NCBI RefSeq assembly: GCF_014195545.1
Contig: NZ_JACIBX010000001.1
Coordinates: 330,463 to 394,462 of the forward strand
From: Limimaricola variabilis
GTDB taxonomy: Bacteria; Pseudomonadota; Alphaproteobacteria; Rhodobacterales; Rhodobacteraceae
Direction of reading: 5' to 3'
Length of the DNA: 64,000 bases
The number at the start of each line of letters is the position of its first letter. Within the stretch, counting starts at the first letter, position 1. The notes under the pieces were generated by a model that was given only the letters and a program-made list of their open reading frames with translations, had not been told where the DNA came from and made no database searches. A program made the position numbers and the translations under genes. This document shows, piece after piece, positions 7,896-18,066 of the stretch.

Positions 7896-8521
7896 GCGGT
7901 CTCCATGGCGGCGCGGATCGCGGTCATGTCGATCTGTGCAAAGCCCGCGCGCAGGCTGTCGGGCGTCAGCGGGTCGAGCCGGTCCAAACGGCCCAGATGC
8001 GGCACGTCGCCCATCTCGGCGATGGTGCGCTCCACCCGAGGCACGGCCTCGCCCGAGAAGATCACCCCCGCCACCGGCACGCCGCGCGAGCGCAGCGCCG
8101 CCAGCGAGAGCAGCGAATGGTTGATCGTCCCCAGCGCGGTCCGTGCCACCAGCACGACCGGCGCGCCCCAGCGGGCGAAGATGTCGAGAAAGGTGGTCTC
8201 GTCGTCGAGCGGCACCATCAGCCCGCCCGCCCCTTCGACCACCAGCGGGCGCGGCGTGTCGGGCAGGTTCAGCGCCCCGACATCGATCCGCACCCCGGCG
8301 GCCTCGGCCGAGATATGCGGGCTGGCGGGCAGTTCGAGCCGCACCGCTTCGGGCAGCACCGGCGCGCCCGTGAGCCGGGCAACGATCTCGCTGTCGGTCT
8401 CCTCTTCGAGACCCGACTGCACGGGCTTCCAATAGCTCGCCCCGAGCGCCTGCACGAGACCGGCCGAGATCACGGTCTTGCCGATGCCGGTGTCGGTGCC
8501 GGTAACGATGAGAGGCTTCAT
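7892..8521 (-). CDS. bioD: Dethiobiotin synthetase BioD
   Basis: ATP-dependent carboxylase of 209 residues that closes the ureido ring of dethiobiotin. The N-terminal P-loop is GTDTGIGKT (residues 8-16), followed by WKPVQSG and [12 protein letters not shown], both typical of the family. It overlaps bioF upstream and bioA downstream by four bases each, so the order is tightly coupled. Confidence 0.95.
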   Translation of the reverse strand: MKPLIVTGTDTGIGKTVISAGLVQALGASYWKPVQSGLEEETDSEIVARLTGAPVLPEAVRLELPASPHISAEAAGVRIDVGALNLPDTPRPLVVEGAGGLMVPLDDETTFLDIFARWGAPVVLVARTALGTINHSLLSLAALRSRGVPVAGVIFSGEAVPRVERTIAEMGDVPHLGRLDRLDPLTPDSLRAGFAQIDMTAIRAAMETA

Positions 8522-9675
8522 GCGGCGGCCTTTCGGAGATCGGCGAGATCGGCGAAGAGCGCATCTATCTCGCCCGGAGTGACGTTGGGGGTGATCGAGA
8601 CGCGCAGCCGGGCCGTGCCGCGCGGCACGGTGGGCGGACGGATCGCCCGCACGTCGTGACCACGCGCCTGCAGCGCGCGCGACAGAGCGACGGCCTCGGC
8701 ATCCTCACCGATGATCACCGGCAGGATCTGCGTCTCGAACAGCCCGAAGCCAGCGCGCCTAGCCGCCTCATGCGCGCGGCGAATGGTACTCCAGGCCTCG
8801 TCGCGCAGGTCGGCCCGCTCGGCCACGAGGCGCAGCGCCGCGCGGACCACGGCAGCATCGAGCGGCGAGGGCGCGGTCGAAAAGACGAAGTTGCGGGCCC
8901 GGTTGACCAGCGTGTCGATCAGCACCGGATCGGCGCAGACCAGCCCGCCCGCGGCGCCGAGCGCCTTGCCGCAGGTATGCAGGCTGACGAGATCGACCGA
9001 CGCGTCGAGGCCATGCGCGCGCCCCTGCCCCCGGTCGCCATAGAGCCCGGTGGCATGCGCCTCGTCGACGACCAGAACCGCGCCGTCCTCGGCCGCGACG
9101 GCGGCGAGATCGGCTAGAGGCGCGAGATCGCCCTCCATGGAGTAGAGGCTTTCGCAGGCGATCCAGACGCGCCCCGTTCCCCCGGCCGCACGCCAGGCCT
9201 TCAGCGTGTCACGCGCGGCGTCGGCGTCGTTATGGGCGAAGCCTCGCGTCTCGGCCCGACCCAGCCGCATCCCGTCATGCGCGCTGGCATGGACGAGCGA
9301 GTCGTGGAGCACCAGATCGCCTTGCATCGGCAGGGCCGCGAAGATCGCGACGTTGCCGGGAAAGCCCGCGCCCATGTAGAGCGCTGCCGGCGCCCCGCAG
9401 AACGCCGCGGCCTCGGCCTCCAGCGCCTCGTGCTCGGCGTCGTTGCCGCGCAAGAGCCGCGAGCCGCCCGAGCCCACCGCGACGCCCCGGTCGAGCGCCG
9501 CGCGCGCGGCGTCGCGCAGCAGATCGGAGGCCGCCAGCCCGAGGTAATCGTTGGAGGCGAAGTCGCGTCCCGCGCGGGGGCTCAACGCGCGCCTGCGGCC
9601 GCGCGCGGCCAGCGCGTCGAGCGCCTCGGCGTGGCGCGCAAATCCGGGGCGGCCGCCTTGGGCCGCCGCGCTCAT
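8518..9675 (-). CDS. bioF: 8-amino-7-oxononanoate synthase BioF
   Basis: PLP-dependent alpha-oxoamine synthase of 385 residues that condenses pimeloyl-ACP with alanine to KAPA. Motifs include [10 protein letters not shown] near residue 45, [22 protein letters not shown] and the PLP-lysine region [13 protein letters not shown]. The start at 9675 overlaps the bioB stop (ATGA); the upstream extension of the frame is antisense to no gene and overlaps bioB in another frame, so it is ignored. Confidence 0.94.
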   Translation of the reverse strand: MSAAAQGGRPGFARHAEALDALAARGRRRALSPRAGRDFASNDYLGLAASDLLRDAARAALDRGVAVGSGGSRLLRGNDAEHEALEAEAAAFCGAPAALYMGAGFPGNVAIFAALPMQGDLVLHDSLVHASAHDGMRLGRAETRGFAHNDADAARDTLKAWRAAGGTGRVWIACESLYSMEGDLAPLADLAAVAAEDGAVLVVDEAHATGLYGDRGQGRAHGLDASVDLVSLHTCGKALGAAGGLVCADPVLIDTLVNRARNFVFSTAPSPLDAAVVRAALRLVAERADLRDEAWSTIRRAHEAARRAGFGLFETQILPVIIGEDAEAVALSRALQARGHDVRAIRPPTVPRGTARLRVSITPNVTPGEIDALFADLADLRKAAA

Positions 9676-10649
9676 CGCGCCCCCGTCTCGCCGAGATCCA
9701 TCGGCTCGAGGCCGAGGCGGCCGAAGAGGACCGAGTCCTTGTCCTCGCCCGGGTTCTCGGCGGTCAGCAGCACGTCGCCGGAGAAGATCGAGTTGGCGCC
9801 CGCGAAAAAGCACAGCGCCTGCGTCTCCTCGCTCATCGCGGTGCGACCGGCGGACAGCCGCAAATGCGCCTTGGGCATCAGGATCCGCGCCAGCGCGATC
9901 ACCCGCACGAAGTCGATCCCGTCGACCGGTTCGGCATCGGCAAGCGGCGTGTCGGGCATCGGCATCAGCTGGTTGATCGGCACGCTGTCGGGGTGCTCCG
10001 CGAGATTGGCAAGCGCCAGCAGCATGTCGATCCGGTCCATTTCGGTCTCGCCCATGCCGAGGATGCCCCCGGAGCAGACCTTGATCCCGGCCTCGCGCAC
10101 CCGGTTCAGCGTGTCGATCCGGTCAGCAAAGGTGCGGGTGGTGATCACCTCGGGATAATAGCGCTCCGAAGTGTCGATGTTGTGGTTGTAGTAGTCGAGA
10201 CCCGCGCCCTTGAGCCGGATCACCTGGTCGTCGTCGAGCATGCCCAGCGTCATGCAGGTCTCCATGCCCATGGCGCGCACGCCCTCGACCATGGCGACCA
10301 GCTGGTCCATGTCGCGCTCCTTAGGGGAGCGCCAGGCCGCACCCATGCAGAAGCGGGTCGAGCCCTGCTCCTTGGCGCGGCGCGCCTCCGCGAGCACGCG
10401 CTCGACCTCGATCAGCTTCTTGGCCGGAAGGTGCGAGCCGTTGCGGGCAGACTGGCTGCAATAGGCGCAATCCTCGGCGCAGCCGCCGGTCTTGATGTTG
10501 CTGAGCCGGCTCCGCTGGACCTTGTTAGGGTCGAAGTTCTGGCGGTGCACGGTCTGGGCCTGGAACAGCAGGTCGTTGAACGGCTGGTCAAAGATCGCCT
10601 GCGCCTCGGCGCGGGTCCAGTCGTGGCGGATGATGCTGGCGTCGGTCAA
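9672..10649 (-). CDS. bioB: Biotin synthase BioB
   Basis: Radical-SAM enzyme that inserts sulfur into dethiobiotin. The [4Fe-4S] motif CAEDCAYC is at about residue 45, followed by the BioB sequences [32 protein letters not shown] and FFAGANSIF. No ATG fits: in-frame TTG codons occur at 10649 and 10670. I chose 10649 ([11 protein letters not shown]), which gives 325 residues and the usual N-terminus. The EamA gene stops 57 bases upstream on the same strand. Confidence 0.93.
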   Translation of the reverse strand: MTDASIIRHDWTRAEAQAIFDQPFNDLLFQAQTVHRQNFDPNKVQRSRLSNIKTGGCAEDCAYCSQSARNGSHLPAKKLIEVERVLAEARRAKEQGSTRFCMGAAWRSPKERDMDQLVAMVEGVRAMGMETCMTLGMLDDDQVIRLKGAGLDYYNHNIDTSERYYPEVITTRTFADRIDTLNRVREAGIKVCSGGILGMGETEMDRIDMLLALANLAEHPDSVPINQLMPMPDTPLADAEPVDGIDFVRVIALARILMPKAHLRLSAGRTAMSEETQALCFFAGANSIFSGDVLLTAENPGEDKDSVLFGRLGLEPMDLGETGAR

Positions 10650-10706
10650 GGCGGGTCCCGCTCTTTGCAAAGTGTTGACGACTTCTAGGCCCCCGGCGCC
10701 GAGTGG

Positions 10707-11594
10707 TCAAACGGGTTCAGGCCGCGGCGCTGGTCGGGCGGGCACCATCGTCACCGCCAAAAGCCCGGCCAGCACCATCAGCGCACCGGCGAGCCGGGCC
10801 GGCGTGACCGGCTCTCCCAGAACCGAGACGGCGAGCAGCCAGGCGGTCACCGGCTCGGCCAGGGCCAACGTCACCGCGGTCGAGGCGGCGACCCGCGTCA
10901 GACCCCAGGTATAGAACGCGTAGGACAAGGCGGTGGCGCCGACGCCGAGGAACAGCACCGCGCTCCAGGCCGGGGCACCGACGAGCCAGACGGGCGGCGA
11001 CAGGAACAGCACCGGCAGCGTGACGATGGCACCGATGGTGAAGGTGGCGGCGGCGCGCGGCAGCGGCGGGGCGGCATTGCTGGCGCGCGCGGTCGCCAGG
11101 GAATAGGCGGCGTAGCAGGCGCCCGCCCCGGCCGCGAGCGCGATGCCCAAGGGGCCGCCGCTACCGCCGCTGCCGGCCATCGCCAGGAGCGCCACGCCGG
11201 TGATCGACAGAAGCTGGCCCGCGCCCCGCCAGCGTCCCGGCCAGAGCCGCGCCGCCGCGATTTCCCAACCGGTGGTCCAGAGCGGCGCGCTTCCGATCGC
11301 CACGGCGGTTCCGATCCCGACCCCGGCCATTGATACGGCATGAAAGAACAGCAGGTTGTAGCCGGCGATGCAGAGCCCGGCGAGGCCGACCAGCCGCCAG
11401 GGCAGCCGGACCAGCGCGGCCCGGCTCGGCCCGTGCAGCATCGCCGCCAGCATCAGCGCCGCGCCACCGATCAGCAGGCGCAGCGCCCCCACGGCGAGCG
11501 GGTCGCGCGATGCGGGCAGCAGCGCCTGCACGGTGCCGGTGGTTCCCCAGAGCATCGCCGCCGCGATCACCGCGACCAGACCCATCAGACGCAT
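10707..11594 (-). CDS. EamA/DMT family transporter
   Basis: Drug/metabolite-transporter superfamily protein of 295 residues with ten predicted membrane segments in two EamA repeats (about residues 6-135 and 148-285). Typical pieces are AAMLWGTTGTVQALLP at the start and ALAEPVTAWLLAVSVLGEPVTPARLAGALMV near the end. GGGAGGG precedes ATG 11594. It lies directly upstream of bioB on the same strand, so a role in export or import of a biotin-related compound is possible. EamA substrates cannot be read from sequence. Confidence 0.85.
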   Translation of the reverse strand: MRLMGLVAVIAAAMLWGTTGTVQALLPASRDPLAVGALRLLIGGAALMLAAMLHGPSRAALVRLPWRLVGLAGLCIAGYNLLFFHAVSMAGVGIGTAVAIGSAPLWTTGWEIAAARLWPGRWRGAGQLLSITGVALLAMAGSGGSGGPLGIALAAGAGACYAAYSLATARASNAAPPLPRAAATFTIGAIVTLPVLFLSPPVWLVGAPAWSAVLFLGVGATALSYAFYTWGLTRVAASTAVTLALAEPVTAWLLAVSVLGEPVTPARLAGALMVLAGLLAVTMVPARPAPRPEPV

Positions 11595-11675
11595 GATCCC
11601 TCCCGAGCCGACAGCATCCGGTCTAGCCGCGACACGCGGAAAGGTCAGCCGTGAAAACCGGGGCTGCGGCCGCCG

Positions 11676-12368
11676 CTAGCCCAAGGCATAGCCGGCACCG
11701 CGCACCGTGCGCAGCGGATCGGCGCCGCCATGGGTGCACAGCACCTTGCGCAGCCGGCCGATATGGACGTCGACGGTGCGGGTATCGACATAGACGTCAC
11801 GGCCCCAAACCCTATCGAGCATCTGCTCGCGGCTCCAGACCCGGCCCGGCTTCTCGAGGAAGGTGGCGAGCAGCCTGAACTCGGTCGGGCCGAGCTTGAG
11901 GAGCTGGCCACCGCGATGGACACGATGCGTCTCCGCGTCGAGGGTGATGTCCTCGTAGCGCAGCGTCTCGCCGACGCCCGCCGGGCGCGAGCGGCGCAGC
12001 TGCGCCTTCACCCGCGCCATCAGCTCGGTCACCGAATAGGGCTTCACCACGTAGTCGTCGGCCCCGGTCTCGAGCCCGCGCACCCGGTCGACCTCCTCGG
12101 AACGCGCCGAGAGCATGATGATCGGCACCTCGCGGGTCTCCGGGCGGGTCTTGATCCGGCGGCAGATCTCGATGCCCGAAACGCCCGGCAGCATCCAGTC
12201 GAGCACGATCAGGTCCGGCACCTCCTCGGACACCATCAAGAGCGCCGCGTCGCCATCCTCGGCCTCCGAGATCCGGAAGCCTTCGGATTCGAGGTTGTAG
12301 CTCAGCACCGCGCGCTGCGACGGCTCGTCCTCGACGATCAGGACGTGCGGCTGGACCTGCTGGCGCAT
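11676..12368 (-). CDS. phoB: Phosphate response regulator PhoB
   Basis: OmpR/PhoB-class response regulator of 230 residues. The receiver domain covers residues 8-122 with the phospho-acceptor D57 (VLDWMLPG), acidic pocket residues near 13-15 and the conserved lysine in VVKPYS. The C-terminal winged helix (about 135-228) ends RTVDVHIGRLRKVL and RTVRGAGYAL. It closes the pstSCAB-phoU-phoB run, with a 4-base gap after phoU. PhoR lies at the other end of the cluster. Confidence 0.95.
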   Translation of the reverse strand: MRQQVQPHVLIVEDEPSQRAVLSYNLESEGFRISEAEDGDAALLMVSEEVPDLIVLDWMLPGVSGIEICRRIKTRPETREVPIIMLSARSEEVDRVRGLETGADDYVVKPYSVTELMARVKAQLRRSRPAGVGETLRYEDITLDAETHRVHRGGQLLKLGPTEFRLLATFLEKPGRVWSREQMLDRVWGRDVYVDTRTVDVHIGRLRKVLCTHGGADPLRTVRGAGYALG

Positions 12369-12372
12369 CGTC

Positions 12373-13086
12373 TCACTCCGGGCTGGCCACGTAGGAGGTG
12401 TTGTCGCCCTTGGGGCGATCCTCGTCCGGCATCTGCCCGGTGATCAGGTAGATCACCTGCTCGGCCATGTTGGTGACCAGATCGCCCATCCGTTCGATGT
12501 TCTTGGCGATGAAGTGCAGATGCATGCAGGCGGTGATCGCGCGCGGATCTTCCATCATGTGGGTCAGGAACTCGCGGAACAGCGCGTTGTACATCTGATC
12601 GACGTCCTGGTCGCGCTGCAGCACCTCGAAGGCGAGGTCGGCGTCGCGCCGCACGAAGGCGTCGAGCGTGTCCTTGAGCATGTTCTGGACCTCGCGCGCC
12701 ATGCGCTTGATCGCGGCGTCGGAGCCCTCGATCGGTCCGAGCTCGGCCAGCACGCTGGTCCGCTTGGCCATGTTCTTGGCGTAGTCGCCGATCCGCTCGA
12801 GGCTGGCGGCGAGCCGCAGCACCGACAGGATCACCCGCAGGTCACGGCTCACCGGGGCGCGGATCGCGATGACGCGGGCGGCCTCCTCGTTGAGCTGCTC
12901 CTCGAGCGCGTCGATCGCCTTGTCGCCGCGGCGGACCCGCTCGGCGTTCTCGATGTCGCGGTCGGCGAGGCTCTGGGCGCCGTCGATGATCGCGGCCTCC
13001 ACCAGACCGCCCATCTTCAGGATCAGCGCCTGGATGTTCTCGAGGTCGCGGTCGAAGGCCGAGGCGATGTGCTGCTTGTCCTGCAT
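12373..13086 (-). CDS. phoU: Phosphate transport regulator PhoU
   Basis: PhoU of 237 residues, two repeats of a three-helix bundle. Each repeat carries the metal-binding type sequence: ASLERIGDYAKNMAKRT near residue 95 and AKNIERMGDLVTNMAEQV near residue 195. It links the Pst transporter to PhoR signalling and limits phosphate uptake. Start 13086 was chosen because it follows the pstB stop by 14 bases and gives the normal N-terminus (MQDKQHIASAFDRDLENI). Confidence 0.95.
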   Translation of the reverse strand: MQDKQHIASAFDRDLENIQALILKMGGLVEAAIIDGAQSLADRDIENAERVRRGDKAIDALEEQLNEEAARVIAIRAPVSRDLRVILSVLRLAASLERIGDYAKNMAKRTSVLAELGPIEGSDAAIKRMAREVQNMLKDTLDAFVRRDADLAFEVLQRDQDVDQMYNALFREFLTHMMEDPRAITACMHLHFIAKNIERMGDLVTNMAEQVIYLITGQMPDEDRPKGDNTSYVASPE

Positions 13087-13100
13087 TGGTCCCTGCTCCC

Positions 13101-13895
13101 TTACCCGATCCGGCCCGAGATGTAGCTCTCGGTGCGGCTGTCCTCGGGGTTGGTGAAAATCTTGCCGGTCTCGCCGTATTCGACGAGGTTGCCGAGATGG
13201 AAGAACGCCGTGCGCTGGCTCACACGCGCCGCCTGCTGCATGGAGTGGGTGACGATCACCACCGAGAAGTTCTGCCGCAGCTCGTCGATCAGTTCCTCGA
13301 CCTGCGCGGTGGCAATCGGGTCGAGCGCCGAGCAGGGCTCGTCCATCAGCAGCACCTCCGGCTCGGTCGCCACGGCGCGGGCGATGCACAGACGCTGCTG
13401 CTGGCCGCCCGACAGGCCGGTACCCGGCGCATGCAGCCGGTCCTTGACCTCGTCCCAGATCGCGCCGCGACGCAGCGCCTTCTCGACGATCTCGTCGAGC
13501 TCGGCCTTGTTCTTGGCGAGGCCGTGGATCTTGGGGCCGTAGGCCACGTTGTCGTAGATCGATTTCGGGAACGGGTTCGGCTTCTGGAACACCATTCCGA
13601 CCTTGGCGCGCAACTGCACCGGGTCAACGCGGCTGTCGTAGATGTCGGCCTCGTCGATCTTGATCTTGCCGGTCACCACCGCGCCCGGAATGGTGTCGTT
13701 CATCCGGTTCAGGCAGCGCAGGAAGGTCGACTTGCCGCAGCCCGACGGCCCGATGAAGGCGGTGACGGTGCGGTCGGCGATGTCGACGTCGACGCCCTTG
13801 ATCGCGTGGGTGGTGCCGTAATGCACGTGCACGTCGCGCGCGGTGATCTTGGTCTCGTTCAGCACGGTGTTGTCCATGGTTCGCATGTCGTTCAT
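13101..13895 (-). CDS. pstB: Phosphate ABC transporter ATPase PstB
   Basis: ATP-binding subunit of the high-affinity phosphate importer, 264 residues. The Walker A motif is GPSGCGKST, followed by the PstB-specific LRCLNRMND, the signature [14 protein letters not shown], and Walker [16 protein letters not shown]. Start 13895 ([11 protein letters not shown]) gives the family length. It follows pstA by 26 bases. Confidence 0.96.
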   Translation of the reverse strand: MNDMRTMDNTVLNETKITARDVHVHYGTTHAIKGVDVDIADRTVTAFIGPSGCGKSTFLRCLNRMNDTIPGAVVTGKIKIDEADIYDSRVDPVQLRAKVGMVFQKPNPFPKSIYDNVAYGPKIHGLAKNKAELDEIVEKALRRGAIWDEVKDRLHAPGTGLSGGQQQRLCIARAVATEPEVLLMDEPCSALDPIATAQVEELIDELRQNFSVVIVTHSMQQAARVSQRTAFFHLGNLVEYGETGKIFTNPEDSRTESYISGRIG

Positions 13896-13921
13896 GTCCG
13901 GGCCCCCTGCCCTTTGCGCGC

Positions 13922-15286
13922 TCACCAGCGCCGCTCGAAGCGGCGGCGCAGCAGCACCGCGATGAGGTTCATGGCCAAGAGGAACACCAGCAGCACGATG
14001 ATGCCGCCCCAGGCGCGCTCGTAAAAGGCCGGATCGGCCCGCTTGGCCCATTCGTAGATCTGCGCCGGCATTGCCGAGTTCGGGCTCAGGAAGCCCTCGG
14101 CCACGCCTTCAGGATAGTTGGTCGCGATGTAGCCCACCATGCCGATCAGCAGGAGCGGCGCGGTCTCGCCCAGGGCCTGCGCGAGGCCGAGGATGGTGCC
14201 GGTGAGAATGCCCGGCATCGCCAGCGGCAGCACGTGGTGCATCACCGCCTGCATCTTCGACGCACCAACGCCGAGCGCGGCGTCGCGGATCGAGGGCGGC
14301 ACCGCCTTGAGTGAGGCCCGGGTGGAGATGATGATCGTCGGCAGCGTCATCAGCGTCAGTACGAGGCCACCGACCAGCGGTGCCGACTGCGGCAGGTGCA
14401 TGAACTGGATGAACACTGCGAGGCCGAGGATACCGAAGACGATCGACGGCACGGCGGCGAGGTTCGAGATGTTGACCTCGATCAGGTCGGTGAACCGGTT
14501 CTTGGGCGCGAATTCCTCGAGATAGATCGAGGCCGCGACGCCGATCGGCAGCGACAGCACCAGCACCACCAGCATCATGAAGAGCGAGCCCAGCATGGCG
14601 ACGCCGATCCCGGCCTGCTCGGGCCGCGAATCCGAGGCGTCGGCACCGGTGATGAAGGACCAGTTGAAACGCTTCTCGACGATGCCCGCTTCGCGCCAGG
14701 CATCGATCAGGTCGAGATGCTCGGCGTCGAGGTTCTTGTCCCGTGCGAGGCTGGCGCGGCTGACCCGGCCCTTGAGATAGCCGTCGACCCGCGAGGAGGC
14801 CAGCAGCTCGACCGAAACGGTCTGGCCGATCAGCTCGGGGTTGGCGAGCACGCGGTCACGCAGCTGCGCCGCGGCCGAGCCCGACAGCACCTTGGAGAGC
14901 GCCTTCGGCGCCAGCTCGGTCTCGACGCCGGTGGCCTCGACCTGTTCGACCAGCGCCTGCTCGATCAGAGGCGCATAGCCGAAGGTGGAAACCTTGGCGA
15001 GCTTGGCCGGGTCGCGGTCGCCATCCTTGTCGAGCTTTTCCTCGAGCAGCGGCACGTCGAGTTGCACATAGGTCTGGGTGAAGGCGGTGAGGCCGTTCGA
15101 CAGGATTGCCCAAAGCAGCGCCGCGAGGAACGCCATGCCGATCGCCAGCGCGGCGATGCCATAGGCCTTGAATCGCGCCTCGGCCCGGTTGCGCCGCTTG
15201 GTGCGGTCATCGGTAACGAGCAGCGAGCCCGGGCGCGGGCCGGTTTGGCCGTCGGGGAGCGGGCCGGTTTGCGGGATATCGGTCAT
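13922..15286 (-). CDS. pstA: Phosphate ABC transporter permease PstA
   Basis: Inner-membrane permease of 454 residues, clearly longer than the roughly 300 residues of enterobacterial PstA. After a first membrane segment (about 52-75) comes a polar insert of about 150 residues (about 80-225) of the DUF3333 kind seen in alphaproteobacteria, then the permease core with five or six segments. The core includes the EAA-type loop [23 protein letters not shown]. It overlaps pstC by four bases at its start (ATGA). Confidence 0.92.
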   Translation of the reverse strand: MTDIPQTGPLPDGQTGPRPGSLLVTDDRTKRRNRAEARFKAYGIAALAIGMAFLAALLWAILSNGLTAFTQTYVQLDVPLLEEKLDKDGDRDPAKLAKVSTFGYAPLIEQALVEQVEATGVETELAPKALSKVLSGSAAAQLRDRVLANPELIGQTVSVELLASSRVDGYLKGRVSRASLARDKNLDAEHLDLIDAWREAGIVEKRFNWSFITGADASDSRPEQAGIGVAMLGSLFMMLVVLVLSLPIGVAASIYLEEFAPKNRFTDLIEVNISNLAAVPSIVFGILGLAVFIQFMHLPQSAPLVGGLVLTLMTLPTIIISTRASLKAVPPSIRDAALGVGASKMQAVMHHVLPLAMPGILTGTILGLAQALGETAPLLLIGMVGYIATNYPEGVAEGFLSPNSAMPAQIYEWAKRADPAFYERAWGGIIVLLVFLLAMNLIAVLLRRRFERRW

Positions 15287-16746
15287 TCGTACTGCTCCCT
15301 GTAGCGGCGCACGATCCACAGCGCGACGACGTTGAGCGCCAGCGTGATCACGAAAAGGGTCATGCCGAGGGCGAAGGCGACCAGCGCCTCGGGCGAGGAG
15401 AAATCGGCGTCACCGGTGAGCTGGCTCACGATCTTGGCGGTCACCGTCGTCATGGCGTCGAAGGGGTTCATCGACAGCCGCGCCGCGGCCCCGGCCCCGA
15501 GCACGACGATCATCGTCTCGCCGATGGCACGCGATGCGGCCAGGAGGATCGCGCCGACGATGCCGGGCAGCGCCGCGGGCAGCACCACCTGGCGGATCGT
15601 CTCGGAACGGGTGGCGCCGAGGCCGAGGCTGCCGTCGCGCAGGGATTGCGGCACGGCGTTGATGATGTCGTCCGACAGCGAGGAGACGAAGGGCACGAGC
15701 ATGATGCCCATGACGAGGCCGGCGGTCATCACGGCCGTGCCGCCCTGCATCCAGCCCAGCCCCAGATAGCCGCCGCGCCCGAAGGCTTCGACCAACAGCG
15801 GGCCGACGGTCAGCAGCGCGAACAGGCCGTAAACGATGGTCGGGATGCCGGCGAGCATCTCCAGCATCGGCTTGGCCCAGCTGCGGACGTTGCGATGCGC
15901 GTATTCGGCGAGGTAGATCGCGGCGAAGAGACCGATCGGCACCGCGACCAGCAGCGCGATCAACGAGATGTAGAGCGTGCCCCACAGCAGCGGCAGGATG
16001 CCCAGCTCGGAGCCGCCGCCGAAGCTCGGGCTCCAGGTAGTGCCGAAGAAGAACTCGGAGGCCGGGTAGAGCCGGAAGAACTCGATGGTGTTGAAAATCA
16101 GCGCCAGCACGATGCCGACGGTGGTCAGGATCGCGATCAACGCGGCCGAGATCAGCGTGCCGCGCATCGCCCGTTCGACCGCGTTGCGGGCCCGGAAATC
16201 GGGGGCCGCTCGCGACACACCCCAGGCGGCACCCGCGAGCGCCAGACCGATCACGGCGATGGTCCGGGCGAGATGACCGACACCGGCGAGCCGGCGCCAG
16301 CGCAGCGCGGCGTCGCGGGTCGCGGATGTTACCTCGGAACCCAGAGCCACGCCCTGCGCCGCCATCGCCGCGCGCATTTCCCCGGCGGGCAGATCGCGGG
16401 CCGCCTCGCGGCTCAGTCGGCCGGTCTCGACCGCGGCGTCGAGGCCCGCGGCGAGCCGCTGGACATCGGCCATCATCAGCGACGGTACCGCGTTCGCGCT
16501 GGCCTCGGCCTCGAGCACTGGCCAGACCATCATGCGGGTGACGGCGGGTTGCGCGACCAGCCAGATCGCCAGCAGCAGGAGCGCCGGCAGCGCGGCATAG
16601 AGGGCGGCGGTCCAGCCGTAATAGCCGGGCAGCGAGTGCAATCTGCGCCCCTCGCGCGCGGCTGCGCGCAGGGCGCGCGACCGCGCCAGCACGAAGCCAG
16701 CGGCCGCGATGGCCAGGACGATCAGGGCGATCCAGGACGGTGTCAT
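15283..16746 (-). CDS. pstC: Phosphate ABC transporter permease PstC
   Basis: Inner-membrane permease of 487 residues with an N-terminal extension holding two extra membrane segments and a polar domain (about 75-155) before the canonical six-segment core. The core EAA loop reads LRDGSLGLGATRSETIRQVVLP. Together with PstA it forms the phosphate channel. A 127-base gap with a strong hairpin separates it from pstS. Confidence 0.92.
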   Translation of the reverse strand: MTPSWIALIVLAIAAAGFVLARSRALRAAAREGRRLHSLPGYYGWTAALYAALPALLLLAIWLVAQPAVTRMMVWPVLEAEASANAVPSLMMADVQRLAAGLDAAVETGRLSREAARDLPAGEMRAAMAAQGVALGSEVTSATRDAALRWRRLAGVGHLARTIAVIGLALAGAAWGVSRAAPDFRARNAVERAMRGTLISAALIAILTTVGIVLALIFNTIEFFRLYPASEFFFGTTWSPSFGGGSELGILPLLWGTLYISLIALLVAVPIGLFAAIYLAEYAHRNVRSWAKPMLEMLAGIPTIVYGLFALLTVGPLLVEAFGRGGYLGLGWMQGGTAVMTAGLVMGIMLVPFVSSLSDDIINAVPQSLRDGSLGLGATRSETIRQVVLPAALPGIVGAILLAASRAIGETMIVVLGAGAAARLSMNPFDAMTTVTAKIVSQLTGDADFSSPEALVAFALGMTLFVITLALNVVALWIVRRYREQYE

Positions 16747-16836
16747 GGCGGGGCCTTCAATTATCGAGGCCCGAAGCGGGGATCGCGTCGGGCCGGAGCG
16801 GTGTCGTATCTGTCACGCGCCGTGCGGGCGGTGGTC

Positions 16837-16857
16837 GGGGGCGGCAGGGCCGCCCCC
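16837..16857 (-). promoter_or_regulatory. Intercistronic hairpin between pstS and pstC
   Basis: A perfect 9-bp G/C stem (16837-16845 with 16849-16857) and a 3-base loop lie just behind the pstS stop. There is no T-tract, so it looks like an mRNA-protecting or processing hairpin. Such hairpins commonly let the binding protein be made in excess over the permease genes. Confidence 0.55.
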
Positions 16858-16873
16858 TCCCGTAACGCCTGTG

Positions 16874-17917
16874 TTACATCGCGTCCATGGTGGTGCCGTT
16901 CGCGACCGTCTCCTGGGTCGCGGCCAGCTCGGGGTCGGCAACTAGGCCATAGGCCGAGAGCGGGCCGTCGGGGCCGGCGATCTCGTCGGCGACGAAGAAC
17001 TCGACGAACTCCTGCAGGCCGGGGATCACGCCGAGATGGGCCTTCTTGACGTAGAAGTACAGCGGGCGGGACACCGGATACTCACCGCTCGCGATGGTCT
17101 CGGTCGAGGGCTCGACGCCGGACATGGTCGCGACCTGCAGGCTGTCGGTGTTGTTCTCGTAGAAGGAAAGGCCGAAGACGCCGATGCCCTGCGGGTTGGC
17201 CTCGATGCGGGCCAGGGTCTCGGTGTAGTCGCCGTCGATATCTACGGACACGCCGTCGGTGCGGGTCTCCATGCAAGCCGCCTCGGCCGCATCCTCGTCG
17301 CCGCCGTTGATCTCGAGGATCTGCTCGTAAGCGCCGCTCTCTTCGCAGCCTGCGAGCAGCACCTTCTCCTCGAACACTTCACGGGTGCCGTGCTTGGTGC
17401 CCGGGATGAAAGCCAGGATCTCCTGGTCGGGCAGATCGGCGTTCACCTCGGCCCAGCTGCCGTTCGGGTTTGCGACCATCGCGCCGTCCTGCGGGATCTC
17501 AGCGGCCAGGGCCTGGTACCAGTCGGCCGGGGTGAAGGCGAAGGTCTCGCCGTCGATGTCCGAGGCGAAGACGATGCCGTCATAGCCGATCCGGACTTCG
17601 ATGATCTCGTTCACGCCATTGGCGGCGCAGGTCTCGACCTCGCCTTCGCGGATCGCGCGGGAGGCATTGGCGATGTCGATGGTGTTCTCGCCCACGCCCT
17701 CGCAGAAACGGGCGAGACCGGCGGAGGAGCCACCCGATTCCACGACCGGGGTCGGGAAATCGAAGTTCTCGCCGAAGGCCTCGGCCACGATCGATGCGTA
17801 GGGCAGCACGGTCGAGGAGCCGGCGACCTGCACGTTGTCGCGACCTTGAGCGGTGGCGAAGCCGGCGGTGGCGGCGATGAGGGCTGCGCTCGAGGCGGTC
17901 AGCTTGACGAAGGACAT
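16874..17917 (-). CDS. pstS: Phosphate-binding protein PstS
   Basis: Periplasmic phosphate-binding protein of 347 residues with a signal peptide (MSFVKLTASSAALIAATAGFATA). Phosphate-contact motifs of the family are visible: QVAGSSTVLPY near residue 30, ESGGSSAGLARFCEG, and IPGTKHGTREVFEE in the middle. A good AGGAG site precedes ATG 17917. It is the first gene behind the Pho box and heads pstS-C-A-B-phoU-phoB. Confidence 0.95.
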   Translation of the reverse strand: MSFVKLTASSAALIAATAGFATAQGRDNVQVAGSSTVLPYASIVAEAFGENFDFPTPVVESGGSSAGLARFCEGVGENTIDIANASRAIREGEVETCAANGVNEIIEVRIGYDGIVFASDIDGETFAFTPADWYQALAAEIPQDGAMVANPNGSWAEVNADLPDQEILAFIPGTKHGTREVFEEKVLLAGCEESGAYEQILEINGGDEDAAEAACMETRTDGVSVDIDGDYTETLARIEANPQGIGVFGLSFYENNTDSLQVATMSGVEPSTETIASGEYPVSRPLYFYVKKAHLGVIPGLQEFVEFFVADEIAGPDGPLSAYGLVADPELAATQETVANGTTMDAM

Positions 17918-17997
17918 GGATCGCTCCTGTTGTTCATTCCCGCGAAGAGCGCGAAGGCGCCCTCCGTTACGGCCCGATTAAGGGTCCGGGGACTCCG

Positions 17998-18030
17998 TTT
18001 TGTGACAGTCGTGTAAAAGTTTCATGACAG
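17998..18030 (-). promoter_or_regulatory. Pho box upstream of pstS
   Basis: Two PhoB half-sites on the minus strand, CTGTCAT (18024-18030) and CTGTCAC (18002-18008), are exactly 22 bp apart, that is two 11-bp PhoB units. A degenerate unit (CTTTTAC) lies between. Each unit is followed by A-rich bases. A possible -10 (TTAATC, 17976-17981) lies 16 bp downstream. This predicts induction of pstS and the genes behind it under phosphate limitation. Confidence 0.82.
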
Positions 18031-18066
18031 GCCGGAACCTAGTGCGGATGACCGTGCGGCAAGGGG

